DNA from: Silene latifolia | Lineage: Eukaryota; Streptophyta; Magnoliopsida; Caryophyllales; Caryophyllaceae | Reading direction: 5' to 3' | Length of the DNA stretch: 64,000 bases | NCBI RefSeq assembly: GCF_048544455.1 | Contig: NC_133529.1 | Span: forward strand, 52,633,401 to 52,697,400 | Shown: positions 1 through 13,165 of the stretch, one piece after another | Position numbering within the stretch: position 1 is the first letter of the stretch | Layout: every line of letters starts with the position of its first letter | The notes under the pieces: generated by a model | The model's database searches: none | Seen by the model: only the letters and a program-made list of their open reading frames with translations | Told to the model about the DNA's origin: nothing | Made by a program: the position numbers and the translations under genes

Positions 1-2010
<2,010 letters not shown>

Positions 2011-2021
2011 ATCTAAACCAG

Positions 2022-2152
2022 AAATTAACACACAATATACCTAAAAATAAATGATCACACAGTATACCTAAAAATATAGGTGTTGTTTAACACACAATAT
2101 ACTTAAAATAATAAGTGTTGTTTAACACACAATAAACCTAAGATAATTAGGG
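2022..2152. repeat. Short AT-rich tandem repeat upstream of the CACTA ORF
   Basis: Three to four imperfect copies of a roughly 40-bp unit containing TTTAACACACAATATACCTA lie just upstream of the proposed start of the CACTA TNPA-like gene. They probably belong to its 5' leader or promoter. No function is evident. Confidence 0.65.
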
Positions 2153-2560
2153 GATAATATCACAACTAAAAAAGAAAATAAAGACATTAAGTTAATGAGA
2201 CGAAGGAGTATGATTTATTATTAATTCTTCAAAGAGGAGAAGTCGGCTCCGGTATGGCGATGACGGAGAGGACGGCAGAGGCAATGGAGATGGCGACGGC
2301 GAAGACGACGGCGACGGAGAATAGTAGTGGTTCTAGGGAAACTCAGTGTTCGAGGGTTTTAAGTGAGCGAGGAGAAGGTTTACATGTGTGTTGGTTGAAG
2401 AACTATTTAATTGAAACTAATAAACACGGGTTAAGCGAAACCGTCTTCTGTATTTTGCAATATGACCACGGCTGACTATAAAACCGTAATTGTTTTCAGT
2501 ATAATACATCGGTTGATGTGTAACCGTTGTCATTTATCTTTCATTGTGTCATGTTTTTTC
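2153..2560. other. GC-rich leader and ACCGTT-bearing block beside the CACTA gene
   Basis: 2254-2340 is unusually GC-rich for this window, with repeated GGCGACGG-type triplets. It could be a 5' UTR exon of the minus-strand CACTA gene. 2430-2545 carries ACCGT/CGGTT motifs; the segment CCGTTGTCATTTATC (2527-2541) is the near reverse complement of a motif near 13960 in the right subterminal region. It is therefore probably CACTA promoter or subterminal sequence. No CACTA/TAGTG terminus was found here. Confidence 0.4.
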
Positions 2561-2898
2561 CGCCAAAAAAAAGTATCTTCCATATTTGGTACTCCGTATT
2601 AAGTTAGTACAAACTTCTTTCCTCAATTAGGCAACTGGGATAACAAGTGGAAGAAAATGGAAATTCAAGATTAAATTATACACAACCCAATGTAATTAAT
2701 GTATATATTAAAAACTTCTTTCCTCAATTAGTTTCCTAAATACAACCCAATGAGCAATTAATAAACATACATTAATCAAATGACCCAAAATACACTACGT
2801 CATGGACCATATCTCTTCCCATTAATGATGGTGTAGGAGTCTATTTCAACTCTGGTATTTTCCTCCAAATCCGACATCACTTTGGATGACCTAAACCA

Positions 2899-3213
2899 TC
2901 ATTGACGCCAAGCTTTTGTTACTTCACTCACGGTAGATACATACCAATCGCATCTGGGTAATATATACCCCACCATCAAATCCTCAGAAGAACCAACTTC
3001 GAAAGCCGATGAATTCTCATCTGTACCTTCAAGAATTATATGTTTATGGGGGAACTTAATGAAATGGAAACGACATTGTTCCTTTAACCTTTCATGTAAC
3101 GCAGCTATTTTCTTCTCGCTTTCAATATAGCTCGTTTGACGACGCAATTTCCTTAATCTTGTATTTTTTACTTCTTCTGACAACTTACGATCCCTCTGCA
3201 CCCATGGACTCAC
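2899..3213 (-). CDS. Hypothetical 104-aa transposon-embedded protein with a charged helical N-terminus
   Basis: This is an open minus-strand frame of 104 codons. Residues 5-45 are rich in Lys, Arg, Glu and Leu with coiled-coil-like spacing (RKLRRQTSYIESEKKIAALHERL). The C-terminal half is more hydrophobic and ends near WYVSTVSEVTKAWRQ. After its stop the same strand keeps some coding character (KVMSDLEENTRVEID) to about 2815. It lies between the CACTA TNPA-like pseudogene and the insertion point of the LTR element at 3355, and shares orientation with the other ORFs of the CACTA block, so it may be an exon of a CACTA-borne gene split by the 8-kb insertion. I do not recognise a family. Confidence 0.4.
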   Translation of the reverse strand: MSPWVQRDRKLSEEVKNTRLRKLRRQTSYIESEKKIAALHERLKEQCRFHFIKFPHKHIILEGTDENSSAFEVGSSEDLMVGYILPRCDWYVSTVSEVTKAWRQ

Positions 3214-3272
3214 AATATTTATATCTTGGTTAACGACTATAATTTTGGAACAAAATTAAAATTATAGAATCA

Positions 3273-3328
3273 CCCACCAATAATGCAGTGTTGATTCAAA
3301 CCCACCAATAATGCAATGTTGATTCAAT
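3273..3328. repeat. Tandem duplication of a 28-bp unit
   Basis: Two copies (3273-3300, 3301-3328) of a unit containing CCCACCAATAATGC, differing at about two positions. It sits 27 bp left of the LTR element's target site duplication. Confidence 0.85.
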
Positions 3329-3359
3329 AAAAAAATAACTGAACAGTCTGTGCATTGGT

Positions 3360-5715
3360 TGTAACACCCACCATTTTAATAAATCTCATTTATTTGATTT
3401 TCGTTAAAGAGGTTTATTTTTATTTCTTTTTATACTAATTTTGGTTTAGTGTTTTATTTAACACCATTTTTATTAATTTTAGTCCTATTTTATAAATGGA
3501 CCGACTTTTAATTATATGTCACTTTTTTTTATAAAATGGGAAAACGATTCTGGTTCATCACTTTTTTTTTTTACCGTGTATTTTATATCTAGAAAATTTA
3601 TTTTGAAAACTTTTTTTTTTATATCTTTTACTTTAAGTCTTTGATAAATTGTTTTTATTCGACTTCTAATTGTTTTACAATAAAAATTAGAAGGTATTTT
3701 CTTTGACTTATTCCCTCTTGTGGCTGGTTTTTCTAGAGCTTTTCAAGGAGATTTTATTACTTATATTTATTCTTTCCCTCTTAAACACTCTACTTTATGA
3801 CTACATTCATTAGGTCATTTATCATTCACATATCTATCCCTCTTGCAAAAAAAAAAATATGGAACGTAAACCCTCTTCCGCCGTTCTCTGTTTCTAAAGA
3901 ATAAAATCTACGTACGTGCTTGCCTTCTTGCTTCTTTATTTCGATCGACCTTCCCTCATCATCCGTTCATCTTTTTCTAAGGGTTTGTAGAGGAGATATT
4001 GAAGACTAGCATATGTGGATTCGGATTCGTAACAAGGTAACTACGACGTTACTCGGTATTACATCGATTTAATTGTTGTAGTCGTATGTATTATTGATTT
4101 TGTGGTTTTATAAAGATTTAGTCATTAATATGATTTTTGAACCATATAATTTCTGATCCCTTAATGTTTATAAATTATTTTGACTATGTATAAATTTTAT
4201 TTTGTCAATAGGAATTTATTTGGTTGATTTGCAAGTTTTACGATTAAACCGATTAATATGATATAAAGATGGTATAAATTCGTTTTTATGATTTCCAGGA
4301 GGTTTAAATTATTTTTCTGGGTTAAATGATAGATTTTAAAATACCATGAATTTTCGTGGTAATTATTTTGGAGTTTTAGTATTTATTTCGTAATTTAAAG
4401 TATTATTGCAGATTTCTGCGATTATAGCGATTCTGTTCGGTTTTAATTATGTTAAAAATACTAAATAAAATTGTAAATTTACAATATTTTAGTATATGGC
4501 AGAGACATGGAGTATTAGGTTGTGTATAAATTTGTAGGTCTTCAATCATTATTTTCGATTTATGGTTTATTTTACAAGTTTGATGAAAACCGTTGTTAAA
4601 TCTGTCAAATATGTTCGTCTGTTTGTAAAATTCATATCACCTGTTTTTATTTTGAATTTGCAAAAGTGTAAAGAATAGACTCCTATTATTTTAAAGTGTA
4701 GAGTCTGTATAAAAATTTTCATAAGATTTAAACTTACAGTTTGGTCATAATAAATTATTTGTGAACAGCTCAAATGTCTAAAAACGCGTTTCTGACTTCT
4801 CTCAAAGATTCATTTTTAAAAGATATTTTGCTTTTGATACAGTAGCTAATCTTTTTCTCAATGAAGATTTATCATGTTTAGTTATGTTTAAAATTATGCC
4901 TTGCCTTAAAATATTTTCTAAAAGTAGATTTATGAACTGAAACATTATGGGTGACGTTTTCTGACAGTTTTTAGAAATGCATTTTTAGACCCCTGATACT
5001 TTCCTAATTTAAAGTTTGTCAAAACATGAAAGTTGTAGATAACAGCTATAGGAAACCATGAAAATTGGCCTTGCGTCATTTAGATTTTTCTGTAATTAAT
5101 TATAAATTTTACAATACTGCTGTTCAGTTTTATAAACTAATGTAGAACTCCGTCTCATTAAAGCCTAAGTAATAAGTCTTTACTAAAGTACCTTAAGTCA
5201 AAGGATGGTCTTTAAAGTTTAATTTCAGTAACTTAATTTATTTAAAGTCCTTAAATAAATTTTATACTTTTTGTTTTAAGTTTAAGTTTTCTAATTCGAA
5301 GAAAATAAAAGTGTAGTTCACTTACGAACCATTTGAATAATATACTATATCACTTGGAATACTTTTAAGTTTGGAATAATGAATGTAAAGGCAATGAATA
5401 ATAAACTAAGGCATACGGGTTCTTATACAGCTATAAGATTGGGTATCCTGCGGGCGGTACAGATTGTCGTAGAGTCATGTACATGTACTTAGACTAGGAC
5501 TTCGCACTGCGTGGTAAGACGTGTCCTATTATGGCTTGTTGTCTAGTGAGCGAACTTGGAGTTGGTCACCTTTGCGTGACACTGAGTTCCCGAAACTAGT
5601 GTAAGATGCTGCGGTGTCAAGGAGTATAGCAGTTAGTACTTTTATCTTTGTGTATTTAATCCCATTCGACAGTGTTTCCGCCACTGTTTTGCACTAGATT
5701 TTATAGGGGATTACA
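3360..5715 (+). repeat. Left (5') LTR of the Tekay-like element
   Basis: 2356 bp, TG...CA bounded. It lacks the 436 bp at 10805-11240 of the right LTR; the join is TATAG to CAGTTAGTAC near 5625-5630. Other differences from the right LTR are scattered substitutions and small indels. Confidence 0.92.
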
Positions 5716-5717
5716 GT

Positions 5718-5730
5718 TGGTATCAGAGCA
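5718..5730 (+). other. Primer binding site, tRNA-iMet type
   Basis: TGGTATCAGAGCA, 2 nt after the left LTR, is the exact complement of the 3' end of plant initiator methionine tRNA as used by Ty3/Gypsy chromoviruses. Confidence 0.93.
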
Positions 5731-8525
5731 TCGCTGCTCCCGACGCTCACACATTGATCTTTAGGAAAATGCCTAATAAATGATTTGACTAAATAAATGA
5801 TTTAGTGAGAGATGGGTAGAAACCATAAGGACTTGAATGTTAGTTTATGTGTTCCTGCAAAATCAATGACTAGCATTGAATCTATGTTTTGTTTTTTATT
5901 TCCTTCGACGAAGAAGATGAAGGAAGGTGGACATAGACGTGGTGTTTTCCCGGACCAGAACGCGATCATGATGGTGATATTGAACTTGCTCCACAACCTA
6001 GCTGAACGCCTGAACGCGTGGAGAACTTGATGCCACAAGGAAGGGACAATGGTAGTTTCAACTCAGATTCAATCCTGCTCAAGCTATAGACAAGTTGGCC
6101 AAGAGTAGACTCAAGTTTCACGATGGTTCAATAGACCAAGTGATGATTACACTGTGGATCTGTTAGACGAAGCAACCCAAGACTGGTGTGTTTGTTTTCT
6201 CTACAAGGTGATGGAGTTATCCAACGAGCCATCTGCGTACACTGGATGCCCGAAGATTCCTTCTCCGATCTCGGACTTTATTAGTCTGCGATCATCATTC
6301 TTATTCCTTCAATCTTTTTTTAGTCTTAGTCGCTTCCTATGTCCTTATTATAAATTTTCATCTCCTATTCTGATGAATTAATCCTTCTTTGTGATTCCTC
6401 CACATTGGTATCTATTCTCGTGAGATTCATTGGTTAAACTGACTCTTCTTGAAGAAATGTGATGGAAGTTAAGTAAGTTTGAGGTTTAGTAAAGTCTTGT
6501 TACTTATGGTTTGAGGATAGTGAGTTTTACCCTTAATGCCTATCTTGTGAGAGCTTTCATTCTATAAGGATTAACTTGAATGGTGGCTAGTGGATTATGG
6601 ACTTAGGATTTTAGCTTAGATGTTGGCTTTGAAGTATAAGCAGCTTGCATATTTTGGTCTAGATGTGATTAAGGTATTTATAGTAACCATGTATCATTAT
6701 TGGTTAACCTAGATTAATCTCAGTTTTGATTCTTATGGATTTAGATTGTTGAGTTCTGATGTAAGGTTGTAACCTTGGGACTTTTGGTTGTGTGACTTAT
6801 CTTTATTTGGGTTGTTTAGTGTTAACCTTAGAAATAAGGAGTGTCTTAGCTCAACTGCAGTTTGGATTGATTATTTTGATTTGAAGAATTAAGAACCTGA
6901 AGTTGGGAATTATGCATACCTATCATATCTTAATGTCTTAACCTTAGCACTGGTATTTCTCGGAGGAATATTTTGGTATGAATTACTTTAAAGGAAATCG
7001 TTGTTTGATGACCTTATATGATCGAAATTGTTGCTTGGTTGAGTTCTTAACCCCTAGCTGTTGCAGTGTTATGATTGAGACTTTGATGAACTTCTAAGAG
7101 AGCTTTATCTTTTTAGATTGTACTTGTGGATATTAGAGGCCTTGTTGCTTTTAGTTCAAAGGAATCATCAGAGCTTTGTTAGACGATGTTTTCTATTTGG
7201 TGTTTTGAGGAGTCTTATGGATTTGATAACTTGAGGAATTTAATTAGTCAGTTGGATGTTGAAGTACTTGATGGATTTCTTTACCATGATGTTTTGAGAG
7301 GATGATCAGTCATGTAAGGATTTGAGATGGAAGTTGTGTTAATCGATAATTTTGGAGGATGTAGACTAGGAAGTTTGGCAATTCTGAGCTTGATAACTTA
7401 GTTGCCTGAGTTTTATAACCTTGATGTTGTTTTCGATGGAAATAGCAAAAGCTTTGGTTCCATGGAGGAGTCGTATCAAGAATCTTGAGATCTTTAACCT
7501 CTTTTGTAATCCTTGAGAGAGCTTTGTATAGCTCTTGAATCTCTCACTCTCACTTCTTCACCTGAGCATCTGTTACTACCGTAACCTTGGCTTAAGTTTG
7601 AAAATTTTTACCTTTAGCCTTTTCCTCGGATATTTCCATTTTATACAAGAGTTTTTGCTTTTACAAAGTTTGGTTCTCGGAAATTTTAATTTTGAGTTAT
7701 GATTTAAAATTTTAATTTCAAAGTTAATGTTACTCTGGATTAGTGTCTAAACTTGGTTTTGTTTCAAAATGTCTTAAATCTCGTTTGGAAATAGACCAGA
7801 ATTGTTTCAAATAAAGTTATTTAATGCATAAAAAAAAAAAAAACCTTTCAAATGTTATGTTGTATATACGAATTTGATTTCTCGTGAACCTTTTTCTTTG
7901 AGAAATTCCATCTTACACAAGATATTTTGACTTTTATAAAGATATATTGATTATCTTGGAAATTTTGAATTATGACTAGCTTCAAAGTTTTGAACTTCTC
8001 TTTCTCTTTTAGTTTTGGGTTATCATTTAAATTTGGTTTTGTTTCGAAATGACTTGAAATTCGTTTGAAAATACTTCCGAATTTTGTTTTTCAAATACTT
8101 TGATGCCTTGAGAAACTTTCAAAAGTGGTGTTGTATTTTCAAAATTTGATTTGCTCAAAGGTTTTATGTTAAATTGGCACATTTACTTTTGAATTTCGAC
8201 ATTGGTGGATGCTAGGACTTGTCATTAAAGACGTCTAATGACTGGTTCAGTACTTGCTGATGCATGGTTGTAAGATTTGATTTTTCCAATGTTGACTTAC
8301 CCTTATCTTGGACGACAGAATCCTGGTTCGCGACAGTATTCTCTTGTTCCATGAGATGAGACAAGTGATTTTAATAGTTCAATTTTGAAAACTTGTTTAA
8401 AAATTGTATGACCTCAACGATGATTTCTCGAATTTATGTGTCAACCGAAATGATAAAAAAAAAAAACTTGTTCTTTAAATTTTATTTTTTTTTACTTTTA
8501 AGTTTCGAGGACGAAACTTTCTTTT

Positions 8526-8537
8526 AGTGGGGGAGAT
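8526..8537 (+). other. Polypurine tract
   Basis: AGTGGGGGAGAT directly abuts the right LTR start TGTAACACCC. This is the usual second-strand primer context in chromoviruses. Confidence 0.9.
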
Positions 8538-11326
8538 TGTAACACCCACCATTTTAATAAATCTCATTTATTTGATTTTCGTTAAAGAGGTTTATTTTTA
8601 TTTCTTTTTATACTAATTTTGGTTTAGTGTTTTATTTAACACCATTTTTATTAATTTTAGTCCTATTTTATAAATGGACCGACTTTTAATTATATGTCAC
8701 TTTTTTTTATAAAATGGGAAAACGATTCTGGTTCATCACTTTTTTTTTACCGTGTATTTTATATCTAGAAAATTTATTTTGAAAACTTTTTTTTTTATAT
8801 CTTTTACTTTAAGTCTTTGATAAATTGTTTTTATTCGACTTCTAATTGTTTTACAATAAAAATTAGAAGGTATTTTCTTTGACTTATTCCCTCTTGTGGC
8901 TGGTTTTTCTAGAGCTTTTCAAGGAGATTTTATTACTTATATTTATTCTTTCCCTCTTAAACACTCTACTTTATGACTACATTCATTAGGTCATTTATCA
9001 TTCACATATCTATCCCTCTTGCAAAAAAAAAAAATATGGAACGTAAACCCTCTTCCGCCGTTCTCTGTTTCTAAAGAATAAAATCTACGTACGTGCTTGC
9101 CTTCTTGCTTCTTTATTTCGATCGACCTTCCCTCATCATCTGTTCATCTTTTTCTAAGGGTTTGTAGAGGAGATATTGAAGACTAGCATATGTGGATTCG
9201 GATTCGTAACAAGGTAACTACGACGTTACTCGGTATTACATCGATTTAATTGTTGTAGTCGTATGTATTATTGCAGTTTTGTGGTTTTATAAAGATTTAG
9301 TCATTAATATGATTTTTGAACCATATAATTTCTGATCCCTTAATGTTTATAAATTATTTTGACTATGTATAAATTTTATTTTGTCAATAGGAATTTATTT
9401 GGTTGATTTGCAAGTTTTACGATTAAACCGATTAATATGATATAAAGATGGTATAAATTCGTTTTTATGATTTCCAGGAGGTTTAAATTATTTTTCTGGG
9501 TTAAATGATAGATTTTAATATACCATGAATTTTCGTGGTAATTATTTTGGAGTTTTAGTATTTATTTCGTAATTTAAAGTATTGACGCAGTTTCTGCGAT
9601 TATAGCGATTCTGTTCGGTTTTAATTATGTTAAAAATACTAAATAAAATTGTAAATTTACAATATTTTAGTATATGGCAGAGACATGGAGTATTAGGTTG
9701 TGTATAAATTTGTAGGTCTTCAATCATTATTTTCGATTTATGGTTTATTTTACAAGTTTGATGAAAACCGTTGTTAAATCTGTCAAATATGTTCGTCTGT
9801 TTGTAAAATTCATATCACCTGTTTTTATTTTGAATTTGCAAAAGTGTAAAGAATAGACTCCTGTTATTTTAAAGTGTAGAGTCTGTATAAAAATTTTCAT
9901 AAGATTTAAACTTACAGTTTGGTCATAATAAATTATTTGTGAACAGCTCGTCTGTAAAACGCGTTTCTGACTTCTCTCAAAGATTCATTTTTAAAAGATA
10001 TTTTGCTTTTGATACAGTAGCTAATCTTTTTCTCAATGAAGATTTATCATGTTTAGTTATGTTTAAAATTATGCTTTGCCTTAAAATATTTTCTAAAAGT
10101 AGATTTATGAACTGAAACATTATGGGTGACGTTTTCTGACAGTTTTTAGAAATGCATTTTTAGACCCCTGATACTTTCCTAATTTAAAGTTTGTCAAAAC
10201 ATGAAAGTTGTAGATAAAAGCTATAGGAAACCATGAAAATTGGCCTTGCGTCATTTAGATTTTTCTGTAATTAATTATAAATTTTACAATACTGCTGTTC
10301 AGTTTTATAAACTAATGTAGAACTCCGTCTCATTAAAGCCTAAGTAATAAGTCTTTACTAAAGTACCTTAAGTCAAAGGATGGTCTTTAAAGTTTAATTT
10401 CAGTAACTTAATTTATTTAAAGTCCTTAAATAAATTTTATACTTTTTGTTTTAAGTTTAAGTTTTCTAATTCGAAGAAAATAAAAGTGTAGTTCACTTAC
10501 GAACCATTTGAATAATATACTATATCACTTGGAATACTTTTAAGTTTGGAATAATGAATGTAAAGGCAATGAATAATAAACTAAGGCATACGGTTTTACT
10601 AAAACGGCTATATGGTTGGGTATCCTGCGGGAGGTACAGATCGTCGTAGAGTCATGTACATGTACTTAGACTAGGATTTCGCACTGCGTGGTAAGTCGTG
10701 TCCTATTATAGTTTGTTGTCTAGTTAGTGAGCTTGGAGTTGGTCATCTTAGCATGACACTGGGTTCCCGAAACTAGTAAAGATGCTGCGGTGTCAAAAGT
10801 ATAGCTAAAGTGGATATCTAGCCTGAACTAAATTATTTCCATTCTATCTTTTGGATATTTTTGCTTTTAAGCATGCAGCGCGTTTTTAACGTGATTTGGT
10901 AATCATATTTTGTTACTTATGTTTTATAACATTTCAATTACTTTGATATATTATTTGCATCTGTAACATTTATATCATGTGATATGGCTGGGAGAACGTC
11001 GAGTTACTCCCCATCGATTGTGGTCATTATGTTTATAACATGACGGTATTAGCTTTTTTGGGATTTTTGTGTGAGCTAGCGAGTAGTTTGCGAGATCCTA
11101 CTTTTTTCGCTTTCTTTTATGGTTTTTAGTTTTAACACTTTTGAGGAATTTTATTTTCGCCCTTTTTATAAAAGTGGCATTTGTTTAGACTTAACCATTT
11201 AATTTTATCCTTGAGAATTTTATACATTCTCAATTTATAACAGTTAGTACTTTTATCTTTGTGTATTTAATCCCATTCGACAGTGTTTCCGCCACTGTTT
11301 TGCACTAGATTTTATAGGGGATTACA
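8538..11326 (+). repeat. Right (3') LTR of the Tekay-like element
   Basis: 2789 bp, the more complete of the two copies. The 436-bp block 10805-11240 is present here only. Confidence 0.92.
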
Positions 11327-11331
11327 TTGGT

Positions 11332-11519
11332 CAAATCAAGAATAATGAGAAATATTAGCCACGGCTTAAAAAATACCGTATGGTCAAACAATTAATTTTT
11401 TTTAATATATTGAGTCGTATGATCATATCTTACATGTATTTATTTTTTTAATATATTGAGTCGTATGGTCAAACAATTAATAAACGGTGCACGCTGAAGT
11501 TAGAACGTCACGATTGATA
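11332..11519. other. AT-rich CACTA-block sequence right of the LTR element
   Basis: It contains a partial duplication: the phrase AATATATTGAGTCGTATG occurs twice, near 11403 and 11450. Scattered ACCGT/ACGG motifs are also present. No gene is visible. Confidence 0.5.
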
Positions 11520-11636
11520 ACGGTTGTAGGTGGACCGTTGTTAATGAACCAATTTACAACGGTTGTAGGTGAACCGTTATTGATGAACCAATTGACAACG
11601 GTTGTAGGTGAACCGTTGTTGATGAGTATTATGTAG
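11520..11636 (-). repeat. Three in-frame copies of a 39-bp repeat (13-residue peptide repeat on the minus strand)
   Basis: The unit starts ACGGTTGTAGGTGAACCGTT and recurs at exactly 39-bp spacing (11520, 11559, 11598). On the minus strand it encodes repeats of NNGSPTTVVNWFI inside an open frame 11701-11477. Each unit holds an inverted pair, ACGGTT...AACCGTT. The period is a multiple of three, so either coding selection or a CACTA subterminal-type array could explain it. Confidence 0.8.
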
Positions 11637-11763
11637 CAGCAATCTTGATCTTGATTACTGACTGATCTATGGAGTTCAAAAAATGGAAGCAAATCAAACA
11701 AGCATAACTCAACACTTTCAAAATGATCATTTCATTTAATTTTAAACCAAATATATTACATCA

Positions 11764-12873
11764 TTTATCAGAAATCAAAAGATGTATAATAAGCCGGAAC
11801 AACCTCGGTTAAGCGTAGAAAGCGCTTCTCAACCTGCCACCAATTACGCCACTCTGGTATACCGCTAACTTCCGGGTCATTGGCTTTATATTTTGCAATA
11901 CAGATTGAATATATGCAAGGACACGACTTGCATGTGGAAATAAGGTTGGAAGAGTACAACTCAACACATCTCTGGCTGCAGCCAAGTTGCGAGTAATAGG
12001 CCGATGAGGGTATGAAGATGATGATGATGATGAGGCTTGGTTGACAAGCCGGACTGCTTCACTGTAACACCCCCTCATACCAAGGTGCCTTACCAGGACC
12101 ACCCTACCACGAAACAATCATGCCATAACAATTAATAGTAAAACTGAGTAGGAAACCCTACATTAGTAATCAACAGCAGAATGTAGATCAGACAATCAGA
12201 AAGGCTCCTCTACGAAGTCTTCTCCTATACAATAATCACATAACACAATTACATAAAGAACCATCCCCTTTTTATTCCCTAATTCCAACATACAGTAGTC
12301 CCCAATAAAACATAAATGACATAGGAAATGAACTTACCAACAGTAGAATGCGAGATTGCACATAAAGGTCGCAACGATTTCACACACACGAGATTAGAGG
12401 ATGATTCGGGAGTGATTAGAGAGTAATGAAGGTAATCGTAAAAATGATTAGGGTTAAAATGATGTTTTAGAAACTGACGGTAATTATAAAATAACCCTAA
12501 ACACTCCCGTATCAAACCGCTAAAACAAAACTCGCCAGACCGGATACTCGGTTGAGTAAAGCTATACTAGGCCGAGTATCCACTACTCGGTCGAGTATTC
12601 CCATACTCGGCCGAGTTTTCATCGGCAGAATCAACACAGACCCTACAATCAACACTACTCGGTCGAGTAGGCTCTACTCGGTCGAGTGTGCAACTTAATA
12701 AAATCCGTAGTATTACATTCACGCCTCTTAATCCAATAATTCCGTTGATGTTCAAGGGATGCTTTGATGAATGGGTGTTCATCGGCAGGAAGCCCGGTGA
12801 GAGCCTTCTCATCATCTTCAATCGTTTGTGTAAGCCATTCTTCGTTGTTGATAAAATTAGGGTTCATTGCCAT
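11764..12873 (-). pseudogene. Unknown transposon-borne ORF interrupted by a solo LTR
   Basis: The start ATG at 12873 opens a frame reading MAMNPNFINNEEWLTQTIED and continuing to the LTR at 12717. On the far side of the LTR the same frame resumes (EAVRLVNQASSSSSSS...) and runs to a stop at 11809. A second frame between 11959 and 11768 (PEWRNWWQVEKRFLRLTE) looks equally coding, so a frameshift or small intron near 11900 is likely. LTR plus one target duplication is 660 bp, a multiple of three, so the downstream frame is kept in register, but the LTR introduces stops. It lies between the 39-bp repeats and the XS-like ORF, same strand. I do not recognise the family. Confidence 0.5.
12063..12717 (+). 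mobile_element. Solo LTR, 655 bp, TSD TTCAC
   Basis: It begins TGTAACACCCCC, ends TATTACA, and is flanked by a perfect 5-bp duplication TTCAC (12058-12062 and 12718-12722). Its right third contains several ACTCGGTCGAGT/ACTCGGCCGAGT near-palindromes (12550-12690). It arose by LTR-LTR recombination of a Ty3/Gypsy insertion into the minus-strand ORF. The first 40 bp resemble the LTR head at 62881. Confidence 0.9.
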
Positions 12874-13165
12874 GTTGTTTCAAATTTGTGTAATAGGGAT
12901 GAAATATTGTGATCTGATTAATGAATGTTAGTAAAGGATGCTTTAACATTTATAGTCACATTTATAATTTTTTTCAAAACCGTTGGTAATTAATTTAATG
13001 TAAAAGTTGACTTATTAACAAATATTTTAAACCTACGTAACTTGTAATAAATAATTGGAAAATAAATTACACTACCACGCATATATTCAAGAAAAACACA
13101 TACATAACAAGAAATTAAAAGACACGCGGTTTTAACAACATTAATTAGAATAATAATAATAATAA
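12723..13165. other. 5' part of the interrupted ORF plus spacer
   Basis: 12723-12873 belongs to the interrupted minus-strand ORF. 12874-13165 is AT-rich spacer between it and the XS-like ORF and contains no visible gene; a (TAA)n run at 13148-13168 marks the end of the XS-like ORF. Confidence 0.5.

Larger units (their letters stand above)
5716..8537 (+). other. Interior of the Tekay-like element: no intact coding sequence
   Basis: 5812-6030 and 6154-6380 contain gag-like scraps (LAERLNAW; LLDEATQDWC, reminiscent of the gag region that normally reads GEA..WW), with stops between them. From 6400 to 8525 I see only AT-rich sequence with no RT, RNase H or integrase motifs on either strand. Repeated phrases such as TTGAATTTTG/TTTCGAAATG suggest decay from the same ancestral sequence. 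Confidence 0.7.
3360..11326 (+). mobile_element. Non-autonomous LTR retrotransposon, Tekay/chromovirus-like, with TSD TTGGT
   Basis: The two LTRs are 3360-5715 and 8538-11326, both starting TGTAACACCC and ending GGGGATTACA. A perfect 5-bp target duplication TTGGT flanks the element (3355-3359 and 11327-11331). A primer binding site complementary to initiator tRNA-Met follows the left LTR and a purine tract precedes the right LTR. The 2.8-kb interior contains only a degraded gag-like stretch and no protease, RT or integrase motifs, so it would need enzymes supplied in trans (a LARD-like derivative). The phrase TTTCGAGGACGAAACTTTC before the purine tract is typical of Tekay/Del chromoviruses. 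It interrupts the CACTA block. The LTRs are near-identical outside one large indel, suggesting a fairly young insertion. Confidence 0.92.

Noticed and set aside
2254..2475. 73-codon plus-strand frame rich in Ala/Thr/Glu
   Set aside because: A GC-rich triplet-like leader opposite the CACTA gene; no domain and no upstream support.
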